Shown here: one piece after another, positions 6,803 through 12,849 of the stretch | Layout of the letters: each line of letters starts with the position of its first letter | Numbering within the stretch: the stretch's first letter is position 1 | Assembly (NCBI GenBank): GCA_016794285.1 | Contig: JAEUKO010000056.1 | Location: 1 to 12,849, forward strand | Direction: 5' to 3' | DNA length: 12,849 nucleotides | DNA from: UBA1573 sp016794285 | GTDB lineage: Bacteria > Pseudomonadota > Alphaproteobacteria > Micavibrionales > Micavibrionaceae | Translations under genes and position numbers: made by a program | Notes under the pieces: generated by a model | What the model saw: the letters and a program-made list of their open reading frames with translations, nothing else | Database searches by the model: none | Told to the model about the DNA's origin: nothing

Positions 6803-8107
6803 TTAACGAACAGCATTGATGAGCTCTTGGAACATCTGGTCTGCCGTACTCACGACTTTCGCGGCAGAAGAATAGGCCTGCTGGGCGATAATCATTTTGT
6901 TGAACTCCTCGGACGTATCGGTTGTGGACTGTTCCAAGGCACTGGAAACAATCTTACCAGCGTTCCCTTGTCCAGGAAGACGCAAGTTATAGTTCCCCGC
7001 ATTTTCGTTTTCATCATAGATGGTTCCGTTGACGTGGGTCAAGCCCAGCGGGTTTGGGAAGGTGGCTACCGGAATCTGGAACACCGGAAGACGAACCCCG
7101 TTCTCGAAGAAGGCGGTTACCAAACCTGTATCATCAATCGACAAGCTGCTGAGTTGTCCAAAACGGACCCCATCTTGGTCAATCAGGTAAATCTCAAGGC
7201 CCGGGATCGTGGTATTCGAGGAGAACTGGGTCAAACCATCAGTATTCCCCACTGTCCCCATGTCGAGGGTTACGGTGCTGTTTGAGGCCCCTGTGGTGAA
7301 AGCTGCCAAGTCAAAGGAGGTCACCGCAGGCAAGAAAGAAGCAATCGAGCCATCTCCGTTGAAGGTAATAGCTATGCTGTTTTGAAGACCTGCTGTCCCA
7401 CTGTCGGTATCAATCGTTGCCGAGGGGAGGCCCGTACTGGTTTGAACCGGTGTGGCAAATGTTGCTGTCCATGAGTTGGCTGCGGCTTTCGTCCATACAA
7501 TGCCAATCGTATGGCTAACCCCCAGCGCATCAAAAATCTCAATCGAGTTGTTAAATGTATCGGCAACCGCAGCATTAGCCGGAAGGTTCAAATCAAAACG
7601 GACGTTCTGAGTGGCCTGCGCCGTTCCCGAGATAGTGTTAACGTCAATTGCAACCAAAGAGTTCAGGTCGTTGGTGCTGGTTGAAACAACAACCCCTGCG
7701 TCATCTGTAACCTGTCCTAGCAAGTAAGACCCTTCATTGTTGATAAGGTACCCACTGGCATCGGTCTTGAAGTTCCCGTTGCGGGTATAGGTGTACCCAG
7801 AAGGCTGGTTGGTGACATCATCGGTCACGACAAAGAACCCCGCGCCGTTAACGGCAATATCCGTTCCGGAGTCCGTGGCTTGGACCAAACCTTGTTGGTT
7901 GATGTTCTGGTAGGTATCAAAAATAACCCCACCAGAAGAGGAGCCATTTCTGGAAGCTGAACCCGTCACCAGAGACTGAAAGGAAATCCCCCGCGTTTTG
8001 TAGGCGGTGGTACTGGCATTGGCAATGTTTTCAGAAACAGCGGCAACCGCAGCGGCTTGGGCGCGAAGACCAGAGACGGCGGCGTTCAGGGCGGAATTCA
8101 AACTCAT
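6803..8107 (-). CDS. flgE: Flagellar hook protein
   Basis: 434 aa, a normal FlgE length. About a hundred copies polymerise under the FlgD cap into the curved hook, the universal joint of the flagellum. The N-terminus is the rod/hook signature (MSLNSALNAAVSGL, SENIANASTTAYK at 25-37). It is followed by the FlgE pattern GTDIAVNGAGFFVV (about 81-94) and TYTRNGNFKTDASGYL (about 105-120). The variable D2 region is rich in Thr, Ser, Ala and Asn. The C-terminus has SALEQSTTDTSEEFNKMI and ends QELINAVR, the Flg_bbr_C helix. The ATG at 8107 follows AAAGGAG (8123-8117) by 9 bases. It comes 36 bp after flgD, the standard order cap then hook. Confidence 0.96.
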   Translation of the reverse strand: MSLNSALNAAVSGLRAQAAAVAAVSENIANASTTAYKTRGISFQSLVTGSASRNGSSSGGVIFDTYQNINQQGLVQATDSGTDIAVNGAGFFVVTDDVTNQPSGYTYTRNGNFKTDASGYLINNEGSYLLGQVTDDAGVVVSTSTNDLNSLVAIDVNTISGTAQATQNVRFDLNLPANAAVADTFNNSIEIFDALGVSHTIGIVWTKAAANSWTATFATPVQTSTGLPSATIDTDSGTAGLQNSIAITFNGDGSIASFLPAVTSFDLAAFTTGASNSTVTLDMGTVGNTDGLTQFSSNTTIPGLEIYLIDQDGVRFGQLSSLSIDDTGLVTAFFENGVRLPVFQIPVATFPNPLGLTHVNGTIYDENENAGNYNLRLPGQGNAGKIVSSALEQSTTDTSEEFNKMIIAQQAYSSAAKVVSTADQMFQELINAVR

Positions 8108-8143
8108 GGTTGTTTTCTCCTTTGGGTGAACTTAAATGGCGTA

Positions 8144-8872
8144 TTAGGCGGCTTGGGTTGTTGGGATCACAATGACTTTGCGAATATCTCCGGCTTCGAA
8201 GAGGAGGCTGCCAGCGCGCAAAGAAACTCCTGTGCTGCTGGTTTCAATGCCGTCCACTTTGACGGTGGTCGTTGCTTCGGTGGTAACGGCTTCTCCGTCT
8301 GCGTTTTTGGCTTCTAGTTTAAGGCTCAAAATATCGCCATCCTTGACTGAAGAGCCAAGGTCGCTGGCGGAAATGTTCAAAGAGTAGGTTCCTTTGCCAA
8401 CGTTTTTGAGTTCCTTTTCGTACAAAACGGTTCCCTGTTTATTCATTACCTTGACTTTCATAGTCGCGGCATCCGAATTGACAGCGTATTTCCAGTCGGC
8501 CTTACCGGATTCAAGCGTGGTCATCGGGGTTGCCAGTTCAACCGTCTGGCCGATATAGCCGAACGAGCTGGCGGTTGAGGACACTTGAATCGCGCTGAGC
8601 AGGCTATCCAGTTTGGTATTGGTCGAAAGCTGTTGTTCGAGCGAGGAAAACTGAGCCAACTGGGCCGTGAATTCTTTCGTATCCATCGGGTCCAGCGGGT
8701 TCTGGTGTTGCATCTGGGTGAGCAGAATGCTCATGAACTGGGTTTTCAGTTGCTTTGCTTTATCTTCCGCTGTGTTTCCAGTGGAGGAAGCACCGGTGTC
8801 GGCTTTGGTGATCTTGGTTCCCGTGCTGATGTTCAAAGATCCAGATCCAGAAATTTGCGTAATGTCGGCCAT
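8144..8872 (-). CDS. flgD: Flagellar hook capping (scaffold) protein
   Basis: 242 aa, as expected for FlgD. It caps the growing hook, guides FlgE assembly, is exported, and is discarded when the hook is complete. The conserved N-terminal block is clear: QLKTQFMSILLTQMQHQNPL (41-60) then DPMDTKEFTAQLAQFSSLEQ (61-80). The rest is a Ser/Thr-rich linker and the FlgD Ig/Tudor-like beta domains (from about residue 107, GQTVELATPM, to the end). The start ATG 8872 has AAAGGA (8885-8880) 7 bases upstream, and that site lies in the loop of a hairpin. It is the first gene of the hook operon in this window; the usual upstream fliK is not present. Confidence 0.95.
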   Translation of the reverse strand: MADITQISGSGSLNISTGTKITKADTGASSTGNTAEDKAKQLKTQFMSILLTQMQHQNPLDPMDTKEFTAQLAQFSSLEQQLSTNTKLDSLLSAIQVSSTASSFGYIGQTVELATPMTTLESGKADWKYAVNSDAATMKVKVMNKQGTVLYEKELKNVGKGTYSLNISASDLGSSVKDGDILSLKLEAKNADGEAVTTEATTTVKVDGIETSSTGVSLRAGSLLFEAGDIRKVIVIPTTQAA

Positions 8873-8899
8873 AGGTGGTTCCTTTCATTATTACCACCT
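8873..8899 (-). promoter_or_regulatory. Hairpin enclosing the flgD ribosome binding site
   Basis: AGGTGGT (8873-8879) and ACCACCT (8893-8899) form a perfect 7-bp inverted repeat around 13 bases. In the flgD mRNA the Shine-Dalgarno AAAGGA sits at the loop and loop edge, and the start codon follows the stem directly. This could tune flgD translation. An out-of-frame ATG in the loop overlaps the start. The regulatory role is inferred. Confidence 0.4.
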
Positions 8900-8980
8900 G
8901 TTAAACGGAGGATTTTCAAAACTTGGGCGCGAAAAACGAAAAATAATCAAAAATTTTTCAAAAACCCTATTTTTCGCCGA

Positions 8981-8999
8981 ATCCGCGCCTTCGCGGGAT
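8981..8999. repeat. Dispersed hairpin repeat, single unit
   Basis: ATCCGCG (8981-8987) pairs with CGCGGGAT (8992-8999) with one bulged G, and is followed by GACGGGGGG (9000-9008). This is the same right-hand border as at 72-80. It lies about 110 bases upstream of flgD. Confidence 0.55.
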
Positions 9000-9108
9000 G
9001 ACGGGGGGATAATAAGTTGACATATTTTGAATGTTTATATGCATAATGCGAAGTTGTTTTTTCAGAAGCAGTATGGGTTTGCTTTAAGTAAAAACCAGAT
9101 TCTGTCAT

Positions 9109-9156
9109 CTCCGCGCAGGCGGGGAGCCCCGTCATTCCAGCTTTCGCTGGGATGAC
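9109..9156. repeat. Two adjacent dispersed hairpins after the amidohydrolase gene
   Basis: CTCCGC (9109-9114) pairs with GCGGGG (9119-9124), and GTCATTCCAGC (9131-9141) pairs with GCTGGGATGAC (9146-9156) with one T-G pair. The second stem is 11 bp long and starts 27 bases after the stop codon of the amidohydrolase on the minus strand. It may protect or end that transcript; no T run follows, so it is not a classical terminator. Confidence 0.6.
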
Positions 9157-9182
9157 AAGAAGGGGGCAGGAGGACAGGGGCT

Positions 9183-10376
9183 CTATGCCGTCAGTTTTTT
9201 CTCGGATAGGGATACAAAATAACGAATAGCATCGGGCAAAATGGCATCGTTAAAATCGTAGCGCGGATGATGAAGCCCAAAGTTATGAGGGCTTTCGCTC
9301 TGATCCTCGCCTTGGCCAAAGAAAACATAACAGCCTGGTTTTTCTTTGAGCATGGCCCCGAAATCTTCGGCCCCCATCGTCGGGCTGGTATTGGTATCAA
9401 CATTTTCTGCCCCGAAAAGGCTTTGTGCAATTTCGGTGCAAAACGAAGCCTCAGCCGCAGAGTTGATGGTCGGGTCGTAAGAGCGCACATAGTTATATTC
9501 GATCTGGCCACCATTGGCGGCGGCAACCCCGCGTGCGATTTCTTCAATACGGCGTTCGATTTGGTCGCGAACCGCCGGTTGAAACGCCCGCGCCGTCCCT
9601 AGCAAAGAAACGGTTTCGGGAATGATGTTTGACGCACCGCTCCCCCCGTGAAAATTGGTGATACTGACCACAGCACTTTCGAGCGGATCCGTGTTCCGGC
9701 TGGCAATGCCTTGCAGCGCAATGACAATCTGGCTGGCGATCCAGATGGGGTCAACGCATTTATGAGGCATGGCCGCATGGCCCCCATGCCCCGTCACGGT
9801 GAGCGTGAAAATGTCCGAAGACGCCATCATCGGCCCCGCCCGCAAGCCAATTTTTCCACGCTTCATATAAGGCCAGTTATGCAGCGCGTACACACTCTCA
9901 ACCGGATATTTTTTGAAAAGCCCTTGCTCAATCATGCGCAGAGCCCCGCCTTCCCGTTCCTCGGCGGGTTGGAAAAACAGGTGAACCGTTCCGTTAAAGG
10001 CTTTGGTTTCTTGGAGAAAACGAGCGACACCGAGCAGAATGGAGGTATGCCCATCATGTCCGCACGCGTGCATTTTTCCGGCAATCTGTGACGCCCATTC
10101 CTGCCCCGACTCTTCTTGGATGTCGAGAGCATCGAAATCGGCGCGCAGGCCAATGCGTTTCCCACTGGTGGTCGCATGGCCTTCAATCGTGGCAACGATT
10201 CCCGTCTCTGCCCAGCCGCGTTCAAACGGGATTCCCCATTCACTCAATTTGCGGGCAATCAGGTCCGAGGCAAAAAATTCCTCATAAGCCGTTGCCGGAT
10301 TCTGGTGCAATTGGTGGCGGCAGGTTTTCACTTCTTCGCAAACTGAGGCAAGAAGATTATGGCGCGGGTCGGTCAT
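9183..10376 (-). CDS. M20-family amidohydrolase (hippurate/N-acyl amino acid hydrolase type)
   Basis: 397 aa. M20D enzymes are cytoplasmic metal-dependent hydrolases that cleave an amide between an acyl or aryl group and an amino acid (hippurate, indole-3-acetyl or N-acetyl amino acids). The exact substrate cannot be read from sequence. Signatures: GLRADFDALDIQEE (76-89), the metal site HACGHDGH (103-110; Cys105, His107), FFQPAEEREGGA (134-145; catalytic Glu139, ligand Glu140), ALHNWP (164-169; His166), the dimerisation-domain GHGGHAAMPH (196-205), MGAEDF (334-339) and LHHPRYDFND (368-377; His370). All metal ligands are present, so it should be active. Start: ATG 10376 has AAGGAG (10387-10382) 5 bases upstream and leaves a 16-bp gap after yejE. 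A longer in-frame start at 10442 would overlap yejE by 50 bp and lacks support. Co-transcription with yejBE suggests it processes an imported compound. Confidence 0.92.
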   Translation of the reverse strand: MTDPRHNLLASVCEEVKTCRHQLHQNPATAYEEFFASDLIARKLSEWGIPFERGWAETGIVATIEGHATTSGKRIGLRADFDALDIQEESGQEWASQIAGKMHACGHDGHTSILLGVARFLQETKAFNGTVHLFFQPAEEREGGALRMIEQGLFKKYPVESVYALHNWPYMKRGKIGLRAGPMMASSDIFTLTVTGHGGHAAMPHKCVDPIWIASQIVIALQGIASRNTDPLESAVVSITNFHGGSGASNIIPETVSLLGTARAFQPAVRDQIERRIEEIARGVAAANGGQIEYNYVRSYDPTINSAAEASFCTEIAQSLFGAENVDTNTSPTMGAEDFGAMLKEKPGCYVFFGQGEDQSESPHNFGLHHPRYDFNDAILPDAIRYFVSLSEKKLTA

Positions 10377-10392
10377 GGAAACTCCTTGTTTG

Positions 10393-11421
10393 TTATAGTT
10401 TGGTTTTGCGCGGATCGAAGGCGTCACGGACGGCTTCGCCAATGAATGTCAAAAGAATGAGCATAAAGGCCAAGGACAAAAAGGCCGTAATCCCTAGCCA
10501 CGGAGCTTGCATATTGTTCTTGCCTTGAGCCAGCAATTCCCCAAGCGATGGTGATCCCGGGGGAAGGCCAAGCCCCAAGAAATCAAGGCTGGTGAGGGCT
10601 GTAATCGAGCCAGTCAAGACAAAGGGCAGCATGGTCAGCGTTGCCACAACCGCATTGGGCAAGATATGGCGGCGCATGATGGTTAAATTCGAAACGCCAA
10701 GGGCGCGCGCCGCCCGAACATAGTCGAGATTCCGTGCCCGCAAAAATTCGGCGCGGACAACATCCACCAAATGAGTCCACGAAAAGAGAAGAAGAATAAA
10801 AAGCAGCGTCCAGAATCCCGGGGCAAATAAAGCGGAAAAGATAATGAGGATATAAAGGCTGGGCATACTCGACCAAATTTCAATCACCCTTTGGGCAATC
10901 AAGTCAGTCCATCCTCCGTAGTAACCTTGCAAGGCTCCGGCAGCCACGCCAACCAAAGAGGAAACCAGAGTAAGGGCCAGACCAAACAGAACAGAAAGCC
11001 GGAATCCGTATAAAACCCTCGCCACAACATCGCGGCCTTGGTCGTCGGTTCCCAGCCAGTTGTCATGAGTCGGAGCCGAAGGAGCCGGCGCGGGAAGGTC
11101 ATAGTTGATGGTATCGAAAGAATAGCGCACGGGTGGCCAGACGATCCATCCCGCTTGCGAAATTTTTTCGATGATATAGGGATCGCGGTAATCGGCTTCG
11201 GTTTCGAAGTCTCCACCAAAGCTCGTTTCAGGATAGCTGGCAACAACCGGAATATAAAATTGTCCTTGGTAAGAGACCAGCAAAGGTTTGTCATTCGCCA
11301 GAAAATTGGCAAAGAGGGCACAAAAAAACAGGCCCAAGAAGATCCACAAAGACCAGAAGCCCCGCTTATTGGCCTTAAACTGCGACCAGCGGCGCAAGGT
11401 AATGGGAGAAAATTCAACCAT
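10393..11421 (-). CDS. yejE: Peptide-type ABC transporter permease YejE
   Basis: 342 aa, about the length of E. coli YejE. It is an inner-membrane permease of the oligopeptide (DppC/OppC-like) class that pairs with YejB. TM1 lies at about 22-42. A periplasmic loop rich in Tyr and Pro (45-120) is typical of YejE. NWLGTDDQGRDVVARVLYGFR (from 121) is the conserved entry to the transport domain. Further TM segments lie at about 142-165, 188-218, 255-275 and 308-330. The EAA loop that docks the ATPase is seen at 234-256 (YVRAARALGVSNLTIMRRHI then LPN). I chose ATG 11421: GGAGG (11434-11430) is 8 bases upstream, and it overlaps the yejB stop by 8 bp, as in coupled permease pairs. The in-frame ATG at 11454 would extend it 11 residues into yejB. 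Confidence 0.93.
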   Translation of the reverse strand: MVEFSPITLRRWSQFKANKRGFWSLWIFLGLFFCALFANFLANDKPLLVSYQGQFYIPVVASYPETSFGGDFETEADYRDPYIIEKISQAGWIVWPPVRYSFDTINYDLPAPAPSAPTHDNWLGTDDQGRDVVARVLYGFRLSVLFGLALTLVSSLVGVAAGALQGYYGGWTDLIAQRVIEIWSSMPSLYILIIFSALFAPGFWTLLFILLLFSWTHLVDVVRAEFLRARNLDYVRAARALGVSNLTIMRRHILPNAVVATLTMLPFVLTGSITALTSLDFLGLGLPPGSPSLGELLAQGKNNMQAPWLGITAFLSLAFMLILLTFIGEAVRDAFDPRKTKL

Positions 11422-12514
11422 TGGGACGCCCTCCAAAATCAATGCGCGGATCAACCATTACATAGACAAGGTCGCGGATCAACGTCATGCCCAAACCAAT
11501 CAAGGCGTAGATATAAAGAGTCCCCAGCACAACGGGGTAGTCCCGATTGATAATGGATTCATACCCCAAAAGTCCCAGCCCATCGAGAGAGAAGATGACT
11601 TCGATCAGCAAGGAGCCAGTAAAGAAAATATGCATGAAGGCTGCTGGAAATCCGGCAATGACAATCAGCATGGCATTGCGAAAAATATGACCATAGAGAA
11701 CGCGCCGTTCAGGCAAGCCCTTGGCCCGCGCCGTCAGAACATATTGTTTGCCAATTTCATCCAGAAAAGAGTTCTTGGTCAGCATGGTCAATCCGGCAAA
11801 TCCAGAGATCACAAGGGCCAAAGTCGGCAGAACCATGTGCCAGAGATAATCTATCCCTTGTTGCCACCACGGCAGATCCCCCCAGTTATCCGAGACAATC
11901 CCGCGCAAGGGGAACAGGTCAAAATATCGCCCCCCCGCAAAAAGGATAATCAGCAAAATGGCAAAGAGAAAAGAGGGTATGGCGTACCCCACAAAAATTG
12001 CGGCACTGGTCCAAATGTCAAAACTTTGACCATCCTTCACCGCTTTGCGAATGCCAAGAGGAATGGAAATAAAGTAAATCAAAATCGTGGACCACAGGCC
12101 AAGAGAAATCGAAACGGGCATTTTCTCAAGGATTAGGTCGGTCACTTTTATGTCGCGGTAGTAACTGGTCCCTAGATCAAAGCGGAGATAGTTCCCAATC
12201 ATATTGGCAAAGCGTTCAGGAGCCGGTTTGTCGAACCCGTACATTTTTTCAAGTTCCTTGATAAACTCTGGGTCAAGTCCTTGCGCCCCGCGATAGGCGG
12301 TTTGTTGTCCGGTTGCCGTGGCTTGGGGAGAGATTTCACCACCTCCCCCGCCTGAAAAGCGGGACGTGGCTTCGGTTCCGTGGCCTTGAAGCTGCGCAAT
12401 CATGCGCTCAACCGGCCCCCCGGGGACAAATTGGATGATAACAAAGCTAACAAAAAGAATTCCGAGAATTGTCGGAACCATGAGCATCAAACGGCGGAGG
12501 ATGTAATTCAACAT
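11414..12514 (-). CDS. yejB: Peptide-type ABC transporter permease YejB
   Basis: 366 aa, like E. coli YejB. It is the partner inner-membrane permease of YejE; the Yej system takes up peptides (microcin C in E. coli). The N-terminus LNYILRRLMLMVPTILGILF (2-21) with FVPGGPVERMI (29-39) matches the DppB/YejB start. A Gly-rich, low-complexity insert (about 52-75, SGGGGGE) is also typical of YejB. TM segments lie at about 9-29, 136-156, 170-192, 226-246, 283-303 and 330-350. The EAA loop is at about 258-281 (YVLTARAKGLPERRVLYGHI then FRN). The start is fixed by alignment to that N-terminus rather than by its weak ribosome binding site (GGAA directly before the ATG). No yejA lies upstream in this window: the gene is preceded by a small inverted-repeat element. 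Confidence 0.94.
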   Translation of the reverse strand: MLNYILRRLMLMVPTILGILFVSFVIIQFVPGGPVERMIAQLQGHGTEATSRFSGGGGGEISPQATATGQQTAYRGAQGLDPEFIKELEKMYGFDKPAPERFANMIGNYLRFDLGTSYYRDIKVTDLILEKMPVSISLGLWSTILIYFISIPLGIRKAVKDGQSFDIWTSAAIFVGYAIPSFLFAILLIILFAGGRYFDLFPLRGIVSDNWGDLPWWQQGIDYLWHMVLPTLALVISGFAGLTMLTKNSFLDEIGKQYVLTARAKGLPERRVLYGHIFRNAMLIVIAGFPAAFMHIFFTGSLLIEVIFSLDGLGLLGYESIINRDYPVVLGTLYIYALIGLGMTLIRDLVYVMVDPRIDFGGRPNG

Positions 12515-12572
12515 TTCCGCATTGGAACATATTTAAGCGAGATCGAAAAGCCCAAGGGATTATTCATATTAT

Positions 12573-12720
12573 ACCTGTTGCAAACGTCCGTCATCGCCCG
12601 AATTTGGCGTAAGACAAATTCTAGGGCGATCCAGAACATACTGATATTCATGGATTCCCTTAGAATTTTTCTATCAAAAAATTCAGGGAATGACGAGGCC
12701 TAGGACTTTTGCAACAGGTC
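12573..12720. mobile_element. MITE-like element with 17-bp terminal inverted repeats
   Basis: The ends ACCTGTTGCAAACGTCC (12573-12589) and GGACTTTTGCAACAGGT (12703-12719) are inverted copies with one mismatch. Both sides are bordered by TATTAT (12567-12572 and 12721-12726), a possible 6-bp target duplication. Inside are two hairpins facing each other. GTCATCGCCCGAATTT pairs with AAATTC-TA-GGGCGAT (12593-12630). ATTCCCT-TA-GAATTTTT pairs with AAAAATTC and AGGGAAT (12654-12691). No coding capacity is present, so it would need a transposase in trans. The TIR family was not identified. Confidence 0.6.
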
Positions 12721-12748
12721 TATTATTTTTTAAGCTGTGTTTTTTTCT

Positions 12749-12780
12749 TTGTATAACTAATCCTATAATTACCTATACAA
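12749..12780. promoter_or_regulatory. Inverted repeat with a TATAAT box in its spacer
   Basis: TTGTATA (12749-12755) and TATACAA (12774-12780) form a perfect 7-bp inverted repeat with an 18-base spacer. The spacer contains TATAAT (12764-12769) on the plus strand. On the minus strand the arms give TTGTAT, 18 bases, TTATAC, which is a weak promoter facing yejB. It could be a promoter or operator, but chance in A/T-rich DNA is a real alternative. Confidence 0.25.
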
Positions 12781-12782
12781 TT

Positions 12783-12849
12783 GTCATCCCCGACAAGGGA
12801 AGCTTTGCTGACCGCAGATCGGGGATCCAGCGCAAGAGTGAGGCAAAAG
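12783..12849. repeat. Dispersed palindromic repeat cut by the right window edge
   Basis: ATCCCCGA (12786-12793) pairs with TCGGGGAT (12819-12826); the borders are GTC on the left and CCAG on the right. After it comes GAGTGAGGCAAAAG (12836-12849), identical to bases 1-14, the left part of a perfect hairpin. This unit therefore has the opposite orientation to the one at 27-74 and leads into the same central hairpin. Confidence 0.65.

Larger units (their letters stand above)
8873..9182. other. Gene-free gap upstream of flgD
   Basis: 310 bases between flgD and the amidohydrolase, which points the same way. It contains the flgD leader hairpin, an A/T-rich stretch (8930-8975) that probably belongs to the flgD promoter region, and dispersed hairpins at 8981-8999, 9109-9124 and 9131-9156. 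I found no convincing sigma-54, sigma-28 or sigma-70 promoter facing flgD. A plus-strand TTGACA (9017-9022) and CATAAT (9042-9047) are separated by 19 bases but face no gene. Confidence 0.6.
12515..12849. other. Gene-free right end with repeats
   Basis: 335 bases with no supported gene. From left to right: a 58-base leader of yejB, the inverted-repeat element 12573-12720, a T-rich stretch (12721-12750), an inverted repeat TTGTATA/TATACAA (12749-12780), and a dispersed hairpin running into the window end. On the minus strand the promoter of yejB, if local, would have to lie in or beyond the element. Confidence 0.65.

Noticed and set aside
10377..10442. Longer start for the amidohydrolase (ATG 10442, 22 extra residues)
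   Set aside because: It would overlap yejE by 50 bp, the extra residues do not fit the family N-terminus, and a good ribosome binding site precedes ATG 10376.
11422..11454. Longer start for yejE (11454)
   Set aside because: It overlaps yejB by 41 bp without a ribosome binding site; ATG 11421 has GGAGG at 8 bases and gives the normal family length.
1..12849. Complete circular plasmid or phage-like element, based on identical ends
   Set aside because: The overlap is only 14 bases and part of a repeat hairpin, and the gene content is chromosomal (hook operon, hemN) with no replication or mobilisation genes.
12515..12849. Remnant of yejA upstream of yejB
   Set aside because: No minus-strand frame with binding-protein features was seen; the stretch is repeats and A/T-rich DNA.

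Overview
The window looks like a piece of an alphaproteobacterial chromosome of moderate GC content. The basis is family resemblance only: a HemN ending in an RHSxAV-type tail, a Yej-type ABC permease pair, and a compact flagellar hook cluster. No rRNA, tRNA or other taxonomic marker is present, so the genus is open. Every convincing gene lies on the minus strand. I therefore describe the layout from high to low coordinates, in the direction of transcription.

(1) 12514-9183: yejB, yejE and an M20-family amidohydrolase form a tight operon (8-bp overlap, then a 16-bp gap). The expected partners yejA (binding protein) and yejF (ATPase) are absent: a small inverted-repeat element lies upstream of yejB, and the amidohydrolase sits where yejF often follows. 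A plausible but unproven reading is import of peptides or acylated amino acids followed by hydrolysis in the cytoplasm. (2) 9182-8873 is a gene-free stretch with dispersed hairpin repeats. (3) 8872-3361: flgD, flgE, an unrecognised 106-aa gene, a FlgN-like chaperone candidate, flgK and flgL form one operon for the rod-hook-filament junction. It covers hook cap, hook, chaperone and the two hook-filament junction proteins. (4) 3306-1933: hemN, the oxygen-independent coproporphyrinogen III oxidase of haem synthesis, starts 54 bp after flgL. (5) 1594-173: a 473-aa TPR protein of unknown function, separated from hemN by a repeat-rich, G-tract-rich gap.

The most interesting structure is non-coding. 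A gapless 51-bp imperfect direct repeat (67-117 and 1911-1961; 43 of 51 identical, all eight differences transitions) brackets the TPR gene. One copy contains the last codons and stop of hemN. The other, lying after the TPR gene, still reads HRHSMAV-stop. This resembles a cassette inserted at, or duplicated with, the hemN 3' end.

Several intergenic hairpin repeats follow a common pattern (GTCAT-stem-ATCCAG facing CTGGAT-stem-ATGAC). The two window ends share 14 identical bases that belong to a perfect hairpin within such a composite, so the window is probably bounded by copies of a dispersed repeat. No complete transposase, integrase, CRISPR array or RNA gene was seen.
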